Shown here one piece after another: positions 17,677 to 24,846 of a DNA stretch of 64,000 nt. The stretch is taken from contig JAJEBS010000190.1 in the NCBI GenBank assembly GCA_022822425.1, positions 1 to 64,000 of the forward strand. Direction: 5' to 3'. The notes under the pieces were generated by a model that made no database searches, was not told where the DNA came from, and worked only from the letters and a program-made list of their open reading frames with translations. Position numbers and translations under genes: made by a program. The stretch's first letter is position 1. Every line of letters begins with the position of its first letter. The stretch comes from Gemmatimonadota bacterium (lineage in GTDB: Bacteria; Gemmatimonadota; Gemmatimonadetes; Longimicrobiales; Gaopeijiaceae).

Positions 17677-18893
17677 ACACGCGCGCCATCCTCATCGGGC
17701 TGGTCCTCGGGCTGGGGCTCGGGATCGCGGCCTCCGCGACCGGATCTCCCGCGCTGCTGCAGGCCGCGGACGCCGTCGAGCCGCTGGGAGAGGTCTTCCT
17801 GCGCGCCATTCAGATGGTCGTCATCCCGTTGGTGGCGGCGGTGGTGTTCGTGGGGGTGGCGCGGATCGGCGACCTGCGCAGGCTGGGCCGGCTCGGTGGC
17901 CTGGCGGTGGGCTTCTTCTGGGTCACGACGCTGCCGGCGATCCTGATCGGGATGGGGGTGATGGGGCTGGCCCTGAGCTTCACGGCGCCGGTGCCGCCGC
18001 CGACGCCAATGACGGAGCTGGACACCGCGACGCCGGGTGTGGTGGCCTTCCTCGTCAACCTCGTGCCGCGCAATCCCATCCAGGCCGCGGCCGACGGATC
18101 GCTTCTCTCGGTGCTCATCTTCGTCGTGCTTCTTGCCGCAGCGGCCACGACCCTGCCGGCGGAACGGCGCGAGGCGCTCACGTCCCTCGCCGAGACGCTC
18201 GGGGACGCCCTGATCAAGCTGATGACCTGGATCCTGTGGACAGCGCCCGTGGGGGTATTCGGTCTCGCGGCGCCGGTGGTCGCCCAGACGGGGATGGCGA
18301 TGCTTCAGAACCTCGCCGTCTTCATCGTTGCCGTGGTCGTGGGCTTCTTCATCCTGAAGGGCGTCGTGCTGCTGCCGATGGTCTGGCTCGTCGGCGGGAT
18401 GAAGCCAGGGCGTTTCATCCGGGGAACGGTGGGCACCTATACGGTGGGCTTCACCACGACGACGTCGGTGGGAACGCTGCCCATGATGCTCCAGGAGGCG
18501 GAGAAGCTGGGCCTGTCGAAGAGCACCTTCTCGCTGGTCCTGCCGCTGGCGGCCTCCATCAACCGTCCGGGCAGCGCGCTCTTCCAGAGCACGTCGCTGG
18601 TCTTCCTCGCGGCCATGTACGGGGTGCCGCTCGATGCCGGACTGATCGCGGCGGCCGTGCTGGCCATCTTTCTCGCCTCGATGACCGTCGCCCCGGTGCC
18701 CAGCGCGAGCATCGTGACCATGGCCCCCGCGCTCGACGTGGTGGGCGTGCCGGTCGCCGGGCTGGGCATCCTGCTGGGGATCGACCGCGTGCCGGACGTG
18801 TTCCGGTCCGCGACCAACGTGATCGCCCACATGGCGGCCGCGACTACGGTGGATGGTATGACGGGGGGCGGGGAAGGTCGTCCGCCCAGGTGA
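17673..18893 (+). CDS. Dicarboxylate/amino acid:cation symporter (DAACS, GltP-like)
   Basis: 406-residue inner-membrane transporter with eight or so hydrophobic segments and two re-entrant-loop signatures. Family landmarks are visible but divergent: a TTTSVGTLP loop in place of SSSATLP, NRPGSAL where most members have NxDGTA, and a substrate-binding helix DRVPDVFRSATNV that keeps DR..D..R...N. Uptake of a C4-dicarboxylate, glutamate or related acid with Na+ or H+ is expected, but the altered NxDGT motif leaves ion coupling and substrate uncertain. The start overlaps a DinB-like fragment by 4 bp. The last 50 bp overlap the Fic remnant on the other strand. Confidence 0.85.
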   Translation: MNTRAILIGLVLGLGLGIAASATGSPALLQAADAVEPLGEVFLRAIQMVVIPLVAAVVFVGVARIGDLRRLGRLGGLAVGFFWVTTLPAILIGMGVMGLALSFTAPVPPPTPMTELDTATPGVVAFLVNLVPRNPIQAAADGSLLSVLIFVVLLAAAATTLPAERREALTSLAETLGDALIKLMTWILWTAPVGVFGLAAPVVAQTGMAMLQNLAVFIVAVVVGFFILKGVVLLPMVWLVGGMKPGRFIRGTVGTYTVGFTTTTSVGTLPMMLQEAEKLGLSKSTFSLVLPLAASINRPGSALFQSTSLVFLAAMYGVPLDAGLIAAAVLAIFLASMTVAPVPSASIVTMAPALDVVGVPVAGLGILLGIDRVPDVFRSATNVIAHMAAATTVDGMTGGGEGRPPR

Positions 18894-19161
18894 AGCCTTC
18901 CCGCAGATTCTGCCCCGGCATCCGCAGCCTCAGACCCTCCGCCTCCGCCTCATCTGAATCCAGAAAGGCATTGCACGCCTCAAGCTCGCGTTGGGTCTCG
19001 GGGATCGAGATCCAGTTGACGGCAAGTGTCCAGCGCTGAGCGAAGTCGAGCACGCTGATCAGCGGGTCCGGACGCCCGGTTCGCGTCAGCGCGCGCAGCG
19101 CGGCGAGGTAGTTGTCGCGGAAGACCGTCGGGACGATGATCCGCTCTTCCCCGCCAGCCAC
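18844..19161 (-). pseudogene. Fic family protein, C-terminal remnant
   Basis: About 105 codons matching the C-terminal part of Fic proteins: ERIIVPTVFRDNYLAALRAL, then GRPDPLISVLDFAQRW, and a closing LEACNAFLDSDEAE...LRLR segment. The similarity continues upstream of the only possible start (GTG at 19161) for at least four codons (LPEL before VAGGEERI) in a frame without a start codon. The catalytic HPFxxGNGR motif and the core helices are missing. I read it as the 3' scar of a lost Fic AMP-transferase gene, now lying between the symporter and DinB genes. Confidence 0.6.
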
Positions 19162-19231
19162 GAGTTCCGGGAGCGGGAGCTGCCTCCAGGGCGGTGCGAT
19201 CCGTTTAACAACGTCCGTTAGATGGATCGGC

Positions 19232-19702
19232 TCACTCGTACATCATCCCCGGCACCTTGCCCAGGAGTCGCGCATACACCGTCAGTGCGCCCCGGTGGTG
19301 TGCCGTGTGATCCACGAGGGGCATCACGATGGCCGAACGGGATGCTCCGGGCATGATGCGCTCGTCGGCGATCGGCGCGGCAAGGTCCTCGTCCGAGGCC
19401 GCCTTGAAGGTCGCGATGGCCTTCTCGAATGCGCGGTCGAGCCACGCGACGGCCTCCTCGAGCGTCTCCACCGCCCGGGCCGCGGCGATCAGGCCCTGGA
19501 AGTCCATGTTCCACCCCTCCCCGAAGGCGCCTTCCACGAACCACTCGACCGAGTCCGCGGCGTGCGCGATGTGGCCGGCCACGGTGTAGAGTTCGGGCTG
19601 GGGAGCGAACCCCGCGTCCTCCTCCTCGAAGATCGAGATCATCTTCCTGATGTACCCGTGGGACGTCTCCAGCTGCGCGACGATTTCGGCGGCCTGCGAC
19701 AT
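19232..19702 (-). CDS. DinB family protein
   Basis: 156-residue four-helix-bundle protein of the DinB/YfiT group of metal-dependent, often thiol-related transferases and hydrolases. Predicted metal ligands are H47 in GHIAHAAD and the histidines of DHTAHHRGAL (132 and 136). No signal peptide is present. Many members catalyse mycothiol- or bacillithiol-dependent reactions, but no thiol-cofactor genes are nearby, so the reaction is unknown. The upstream region to the divergent MATE gene is 108 bp and probably contains both promoters. Confidence 0.82.
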   Translation of the reverse strand: MSQAAEIVAQLETSHGYIRKMISIFEEEDAGFAPQPELYTVAGHIAHAADSVEWFVEGAFGEGWNMDFQGLIAAARAVETLEEAVAWLDRAFEKAIATFKAASDEDLAAPIADERIMPGASRSAIVMPLVDHTAHHRGALTVYARLLGKVPGMMYE

Positions 19703-19810
19703 GGCGCTTCTCTCCGGTGATGTGTGTGGGCTCGCCCAGGGGAGGGGCGGGCAAGTCTAGCCTGGCCTTGCGGACTTCTCCAGCCCGAATCCGGTTAGCT
19801 TTCCGCCGCC

Positions 19811-21265
19811 ATGAACGAGCACCAGACGCCCGACCAGCCCGGACCGCTTCCCAACCGGGAGCAGACTCCTCACCGGTCGGCCGAAACCTGGTGGGACCTC
19901 CTCGTGCACGCCGTTCGCGGTACCGGCGGCGACCCCACCCACGGCCCGATCCGCCGCGCGGTCATCCTTCTCGCCGTGCCGATGGTGCTGGAGATGGTGA
20001 TGGAGTCGCTGTTTGCCGTCGTCGACATCTACTTCGTTTCCAGGCTGGGGGACGAGGCCATGGCGGGGGTGGCGCTGACCGAGTCGGTGCTGGCGCTGAT
20101 CTACACGCTCGCGATGGGGCTGAGCATCGGGGTCACGGCCGTGGTGTCGCGCCGGGTCGGCGGAGGCGACGAAGAAGGGGCGTCGCGCGCGGCCGCGCAG
20201 GCCATCCTGCTGGGACTCGCGCTGGCGCTCGTGTTCGGCATCGTCGGCGTGACCTTCGCGCCGGACATCCTGCGGATCATGGGCGCGGACGAGAACGTGG
20301 TGGCCACCGGAGTGCCGTACACGCGCATCATGCTCGGCGGCAATGTCGTCATCCTGCTGCTGTTCCTGCAGAACGCCGCCTTCCGCGGGGCGGGCGACGC
20401 CGCGATCGCCATGCGCGTGCTGTGGATCGCCAACGGCCTCAACATCGTCCTCGACCCGCTGCTCATCTTCGGCGTCGGACCGTTTCCGGAGTTGGGGGTG
20501 CAGGGGGCCGCGGTGGCGACCACCATCGGCCGCGGGACGGCGGTCCTGGTGCAGGTCTACACGCTGTTTCGCCTGGGGGGCAGGCTCCGCATCCGGCTGC
20601 CGCACCTCGGCATCCAGCCCTCCCTCATGGCGCAGCTCGTGCGCCTCTCGGCGACGGGGATGCTTCAGACCTTCATCGCCACCGCCAGCTGGATCGGGCT
20701 TACGCGGGTGACGGCGCTGTTCGGGGCCGAGGCGCTGGCCGGCTACGTGATCGCGATCCGGATCATCCTGTTCGCCATCCTCCCCGCCTGGGGACTCTCC
20801 AACGCGGCGGCGACCATGGTTGGCCAGGCGCTCGGGGCCGGGAACCCGGAGCGCGCCGAGCGCGCCGCGTGGATCTCGTGCAAGATGAACTTCGTTTTCC
20901 TGGGCGCGGTCAGCGTGTTCTTCATCGGCTTCGCGCCCGGCATCGTGGGGCTGTTCGGCGGAACCGAGGGCGCGTCGACCGTTGCCGTGACCGGGCTCCG
21001 CATCGTGTCCATCGGCTTCGTCTTCTACGGATACGGCATGGTGCTCACGGCCGCGTTCAACGGGGCGGGCGCGGTGTGGACGCCCACCATCCTCAACTTC
21101 TTCTGCTTCTGGCTCTGGGAGATCCCGCTCGCCTGGGGTCTGTCGCTTGCCGGCGGACTCCAGACGACCGGCGTCTACATCGCGATGACGGTGTCGTTCT
21201 CGACGCTGGCAGTGGTGGCCGCGGTGCTCTTCAGGAGGGGGCGGTGGAGGGAGGCACAGGTGTAG
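19811..21265 (+). CDS. MATE family efflux transporter
   Basis: 484-residue inner-membrane multidrug/toxic compound exporter. A hydrophilic N-terminus of about 45 residues precedes two homologous six-helix halves, each opening with the typical pattern (IRRAVILLAVPMVLEMVMES and IQPSLMAQLVRLSATGMLQT). The first half contains DIYFVSRLGDEAMAGVALTES, a classic MATE signature. Cation-driven export of organic cations or metabolites is expected; the substrate is unknown. It ends before a convergent toxin gene with a hairpin in the gap. Confidence 0.9.
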   Translation: MNEHQTPDQPGPLPNREQTPHRSAETWWDLLVHAVRGTGGDPTHGPIRRAVILLAVPMVLEMVMESLFAVVDIYFVSRLGDEAMAGVALTESVLALIYTLAMGLSIGVTAVVSRRVGGGDEEGASRAAAQAILLGLALALVFGIVGVTFAPDILRIMGADENVVATGVPYTRIMLGGNVVILLLFLQNAAFRGAGDAAIAMRVLWIANGLNIVLDPLLIFGVGPFPELGVQGAAVATTIGRGTAVLVQVYTLFRLGGRLRIRLPHLGIQPSLMAQLVRLSATGMLQTFIATASWIGLTRVTALFGAEALAGYVIAIRIILFAILPAWGLSNAAATMVGQALGAGNPERAERAAWISCKMNFVFLGAVSVFFIGFAPGIVGLFGGTEGASTVAVTGLRIVSIGFVFYGYGMVLTAAFNGAGAVWTPTILNFFCFWLWEIPLAWGLSLAGGLQTTGVYIAMTVSFSTLAVVAAVLFRRGRWREAQV

Positions 21266-21284
21266 GCGCGGGACAGCGCCGGTG

Positions 21285-21305
21285 CGCCCGGCCGAGATCC
21301 GGGCG
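21285..21305. terminator. Candidate hairpin terminator between convergent genes
   Basis: A perfect 7-bp stem, CGCCCGG (21285-21291) with CCGGGCG (21299-21305), and loop CCGAGAT. It lies 20 bp after the MATE stop and 33 bp before the toxin stop. There is no T run, so the function is inferred from position. Confidence 0.4.
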
Positions 21306-21337
21306 GGGCGCCTCGGGGAGGCCAGGGCGCCGGCCGG

Positions 21338-21748
21338 TTACACCCTCGGCAGCACCTCCGCCCCCGTCAGTCCGAGGTGGTAGTCGGTGCCCCAGACGGT
21401 CCCGATCCCGTACTGCTCCATCAGCGCCAGGCTGGAGGCGTCAACGTAGGTCAAGCGGGATCCCCGCAGGTGGTCGAGCATGCGGCAGGTGTTCCGGTGG
21501 AGTGCGATGGTCGCTTCGAGCACGACGAGGCCGTCCAGGTTGTCGAGGAACAGCCGGCAGGTGCGGGCGGGTTCCTCTCCGTGCCGATGCAGGAACCACG
21601 AGTACGCTTCGGACCACACCAGCATGGACGTGTGCCAGCGGGGCGGAGGCCCGGCGAAGAGCGCTCGCGCCTGCTCGTGGTGCTGGTCACGCCGGTTGAG
21701 CGCCGCGATGAGGATTCCCGTGTCCAGGAAAACCCTCGAAGCCTTCAC
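21338..21748 (-). CDS. PIN-domain toxin of a VapBC-type toxin-antitoxin pair
   Basis: 136-residue PIN-fold RNase. Acidic residues expected to hold Mg2+ are visible: D9 in VFLDTGILIA, E47 in WSEAYSW, D102 in YVDASSLALM and D119 in WGTDYH. These toxins cleave tRNA or rRNA and are inhibited by a cognate antitoxin. The start overlaps the antitoxin stop by 4 bp (ATGA), the usual VapBC arrangement. All acidic residues are present, so it is probably active. Confidence 0.87.
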   Translation of the reverse strand: MKASRVFLDTGILIAALNRRDQHHEQARALFAGPPPRWHTSMLVWSEAYSWFLHRHGEEPARTCRLFLDNLDGLVVLEATIALHRNTCRMLDHLRGSRLTYVDASSLALMEQYGIGTVWGTDYHLGLTGAEVLPRV

Positions 21749-21972
21749 GGCGATTCGCGCCCGTAGACCACGTCGTCAACGCTCGCGCTGTCTTCCGGCG
21801 CACCTTCGAAAATGCCCACCCAGGCCATCCAGGGATGACAGGCGGGCTCGCGCGACAGAGTCTCGGCCAGGCTTCTCCGGCACAGCTCCGCCAGCGAGAT
21901 GCCTTGACGGCGCGCGGCCTCCTTGGCGCGCGCGTACATCTCCTCATCCACGGAGATCTGGGTTCTGATCAC
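21745..21972 (-). CDS. Ribbon-helix-helix antitoxin of the VapBC-type pair
   Basis: 75 residues. The N-terminal RTQISVDEEMYARAKEAARRQGISLAELCRR segment fits a ribbon-helix-helix DNA-binding dimer. The C-terminal tail ending DDVVYGRE resembles the toxin-grasping tail of such antitoxins. The GTG start has a short leader and a weak ribosome site (AGAGG, 12 bp away). The protein should bind the palindrome at 21994-22008 and repress its own promoter. Confidence 0.82.
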   Translation of the reverse strand: MIRTQISVDEEMYARAKEAARRQGISLAELCRRSLAETLSREPACHPWMAWVGIFEGAPEDSASVDDVVYGRESP

Positions 21973-21993
21973 GGGGTGGGGACGCCTCTTTGG

Positions 21994-22008
21994 ATGTTAT
22001 CATAACAT
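21994..22008. promoter_or_regulatory. Palindromic operator of the toxin-antitoxin operon
   Basis: ATGTTATCATAACAT is a perfect 15-bp palindrome centred on 22001, 21 bp upstream of the antitoxin start. A second partial copy of the inward half (ATGATAACA, 22015-22023) pairs with TGTTATCAT (21995-22003). This AT-rich block stands out in GC-rich surroundings. It is the expected autorepression site for a ribbon-helix-helix antitoxin. Confidence 0.75.
21999..22007 (-). promoter_or_regulatory. Extended -10 promoter for the toxin-antitoxin operon
   Basis: On the reverse strand the palindrome contains TGTTATGAT, an extended -10 element (TGn plus TATGAT, 5 of 6 matches to TATAAT). No good -35 is seen. 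Transcription would begin near 21992, leaving a leader of about 20 nt before the antitoxin GTG. Its position inside the operator means antitoxin binding would block it directly. Confidence 0.5.
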
Positions 22009-22199
22009 TGGATGATGATAACATACGATGAAGAGCATCTCCAGGATCCCCGCGGGGCTGATCGGCGTCTGCGAACATGGCCGGAAAGCTGCCCCGGCAT
22101 CACGGGCGCCTCCATGGCACGACGAGCCGTCTGCGAACCCGGCCTTGCCGTCGCCGTTGTCGGTGACAGCGGGCCGCCGGGCGTACTACATTCCGGGCC

Positions 22200-23708
22200 A
22201 TGCAAGGACTTCTCTCTTCCGGACATCCGCTGATCTCCGAGGCCGGCGCGGACATCCTCCGCGCGGGGGGCAACGCCTTCGACGCCATCGTGGCGGCGGC
22301 GTTCACCAGCACATTTGTGGAGCCCACCATGGCGAGCCTCGCCGGAGCGGGCTTCGTGCTGGCACGCACCTCTGCGGGGGAGGAGATCCTCTTCGACTTC
22401 ATCGCCGCCGCACCCGGGCGAGCGCATCCCGGGCCTCCGGACGACGGTGATCGCGACTTCTACCCGGTGGACATCCTCTTCGGGGATATCCCGCAGGAGT
22501 TCACCATCGGGCTGGCCTCCGCCGCGGTTCCCGGCACCCTGAAGGGCCTCGTGCATGTGCACCGGCGTCTGGGGCGGCTGCCGCTCGCGGAGGTGGTCGC
22601 GCCCGCCATCGCCGCCGCACGGGGCGGCACCGTCATCACCCCGTTCGTGTCGGACTCGCTTCAGCTGATGTTCCCCGTGCTGCGGGACTCGCCGGCGGGG
22701 ACCGCCCTCTTCCTGGATGAAGGGAAGGTTCTGCCCGCGGGCCGGCTGCACCGCAACCCGGGGATGGCCGACTTCCTGGAAACCCTGCCGCGTGATCCGA
22801 GGGGGTTCTACGGCGGGGATTTCGCCGGGACCATCGAGCGCGACATGCTCGATGGCGGCGGCCTGATGACGCGGGCCGATCTCGAACGCTACGAGGTCAT
22901 CGAACGTCGTCCCCTCTCCGTGGCATATCGCGGGCGGCGCGTCCTCACCAACCCGCCCCCGGCGCTGGGTGGATCGCTCATGGCGCTTCGCCTCCTGCTT
23001 CAGGAGGAGACGGATCTGTCGCGCTGCGCCTGGGGAAGCCGCGAGCACGTGCGCGCGACGGCCCGTGCGCTCGAACAGGCGGTCCGTCTCCGGGGAGGAG
23101 AGGCGGCCCCGCGTGATCCCGCACACGCGGAGCTTCTGGATGGCGTCGATGCTCCGTTGATCCACGCGGTTCAGGGCACCACCCACCTCAACGCCTCCGA
23201 CGCGGAGGGCAACGTCGCCGCGCTCTCCATGTCGAACGGATCGGGCTCGTCGTATTTCCTTCCCGGAACCGGCATCCACTTCAACAACATGATGGGCGAA
23301 GTCGATCTTCACCCCGCGGGATTCCATTCGTCGGAGCCGGGGGATCGGGTGGCGTCGATGATGTCGCCCGCGCTGCTCCTGGACGGAGACCAGGTGCTCG
23401 CCGCGCTCGGCACCGGGGGCAGCAACCGCATCCCGTCGGCGGTGTTCCAGGTGGTCTCGTGCCTCCTCGACCTGGAACTCTCGCCCGACGAGGCGTCCAA
23501 CTATCCGCGCATGCATTTCGACGGCGAACAACTCCAGATTGAGCCGGGATTTCCCGAAGAGGCGATGGCCGCGCTCGCGAAGGAGTGGGACGTGGCGCTC
23601 TGGCCGGAGCAGAACCTGTACTTCGGCGGGGTGCACGTCGTTGCGCCGCGTGTGGCGGGGGTCGGCGGGGATCGGCGCCGGGAGGGCCACGGGATGGTCG
23701 TGGAGTAG
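22200..23708 (+). CDS. Gamma-glutamyltransferase family protein (Ntn hydrolase)
   Basis: 502 residues, homologous across its length to gamma-glutamyltranspeptidase. It includes the N-terminal GHPLISEAGADILRAGGNAFDAIVAA signature, a middle AYRGRRVLTNPPPALGG segment and the autoprocessing site GTTHLNASDAEGNVAA. T327 is the predicted nucleophile and new N-terminus of the small subunit. The small subunit keeps the GSGSSYFLPGTGIHFNNMMGE and MSPALLLDG landmarks. No signal peptide is visible from the chosen ATG, unlike typical periplasmic GGT, so it may be cytosolic or start differently. Possible activities are glutathione hydrolysis or an acylase-type reaction. Confidence 0.85.
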   Translation: MQGLLSSGHPLISEAGADILRAGGNAFDAIVAAAFTSTFVEPTMASLAGAGFVLARTSAGEEILFDFIAAAPGRAHPGPPDDGDRDFYPVDILFGDIPQEFTIGLASAAVPGTLKGLVHVHRRLGRLPLAEVVAPAIAAARGGTVITPFVSDSLQLMFPVLRDSPAGTALFLDEGKVLPAGRLHRNPGMADFLETLPRDPRGFYGGDFAGTIERDMLDGGGLMTRADLERYEVIERRPLSVAYRGRRVLTNPPPALGGSLMALRLLLQEETDLSRCAWGSREHVRATARALEQAVRLRGGEAAPRDPAHAELLDGVDAPLIHAVQGTTHLNASDAEGNVAALSMSNGSGSSYFLPGTGIHFNNMMGEVDLHPAGFHSSEPGDRVASMMSPALLLDGDQVLAALGTGGSNRIPSAVFQVVSCLLDLELSPDEASNYPRMHFDGEQLQIEPGFPEEAMAALAKEWDVALWPEQNLYFGGVHVVAPRVAGVGGDRRREGHGMVVE

Positions 23709-23766
23709 CCGCTCCTTCCCACCGCCGCCGATCAGTGTGCGGCGCGAGAGGTCCCGGCGGTCCGGG

Positions 23767-24588
23767 TCATGGATCCGGCAGCAGTTCCATCGTGGTCGTC
23801 ACGTTCGTCTCCATCGTCATCCCGGCCATGTTCATGTCGAAGCTGGCGCGGGTCGACTGGCTCCGGAATCGGCCCTCGGCGAGGTCCACGACCATGGCGC
23901 CGGTCATGGTTCCGGTGGCCGTCATTCCCGCACCTCCCGCGTCCAGCTGCATGTCGATCGGACCCTCGAACGAGACGGTTGCGAGGCTGCCCTCGAGGCC
24001 GACGAAGCTGTAGGTCATTCCCACCTCCACCGACATCGATCCGCCGGGGCCCATGGGCAGACTCATCGGCGCGTCCATCGCCCAGGAGTCCCCCGGACTG
24101 ACCTCCTCCTCGGGAAACACGAAGTAGCCTGCTTCCCGGAAGAGGTTCTCCGGGTTGAACCCGGGGACGTCCGGCACGCCTTCGGTGTCGATGACGCCGA
24201 GCACCTGGCCCCGTGTGTCCATTTCCGTGGTGATGGCACTCCCCGAAAAGTCCGGCATCTCCATCCCGGGCACGGGCATCGGCATTTCCGTGGAGGTCGA
24301 GTCGATGGTCGTCCGGAGTCGGATCACCTCGTCCGCCACGCCGACGACGGTCTGCGTCTGATACGTGCGCATCGTCATGACGGGGCTCGAGGGCATCATC
24401 GGGTTCTCCACCTCCGCCTGCGTGGCGTGGGCGTAGCGGGAAACCTGGCCCTCCGGCGGCGTGAGCCTCAGCAGGATCGGCGTGTCGAGCGGTTCGGCCG
24501 GTGTGGGCGGATCCTGCCCGTATGAGGCGACTGCGGTCGAGAACAGGAGGGCCGCGGCGACCGCGGCCATGCACCATGCTGACTTCAT
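23767..24588 (-). CDS. Secreted beta-rich protein of unknown function (DUF6263-like)
   Basis: 273 residues with a signal peptide ending SYGQD (about 25). The mature part is methionine- and threonine-rich and predicted mostly beta. It has the two-part layout seen in DUF6263-type proteins: a Y-x-x-x-Q-containing first half, then a G-x-V-L-G-V-I-D-T turn and a second half with a proline/glycine-rich SWAMDAPMSLPMG segment. The family assignment is tentative. AGGAGG lies 5 bp before the chosen ATG, fixing the start. It converges with the GGT-like gene, 58 bp away. No catalytic motif was recognised. Confidence 0.6.
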   Translation of the reverse strand: MKSAWCMAAVAAALLFSTAVASYGQDPPTPAEPLDTPILLRLTPPEGQVSRYAHATQAEVENPMMPSSPVMTMRTYQTQTVVGVADEVIRLRTTIDSTSTEMPMPVPGMEMPDFSGSAITTEMDTRGQVLGVIDTEGVPDVPGFNPENLFREAGYFVFPEEEVSPGDSWAMDAPMSLPMGPGGSMSVEVGMTYSFVGLEGSLATVSFEGPIDMQLDAGGAGMTATGTMTGAMVVDLAEGRFRSQSTRASFDMNMAGMTMETNVTTTMELLPDP

Positions 24589-24721
24589 CGATCCTCCTGA
24601 CGTTGCAGAGATCGCGACCCCGGGAAGCGCGCCGTCGGGCGAAAGCCGCATTCCGCGTTCACCGACGCCGGGACGGGCATTCCCGCCGGGTTTCCGCAAG
24701 AACCTTAATGCAGGTTGCCGG

Positions 24722-24759
24722 TGTCGGACATCCGGGTTACGGTTCGCCGACGTCCGACA
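24722..24759. repeat. Inverted repeat upstream of the Lhr helicase gene
   Basis: TGTCGGAC (24722-24729) and GTCCGACA (24752-24759) are perfect 8-bp inverted arms 22 bp apart, in the 258-bp region between divergent genes. The helical phasing (about 30 bp centre to centre) would suit a dimeric regulator. No regulator is known. Confidence 0.4.
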
Positions 24760-24846
24760 ACAGCGTTGACGCGACCGTCAATTCCGTCCGCGAGGGCCAT
24801 GACCGTCGGGTGGCTTCACGGTTCCGCAAGGGGGACAGAAGACGGG

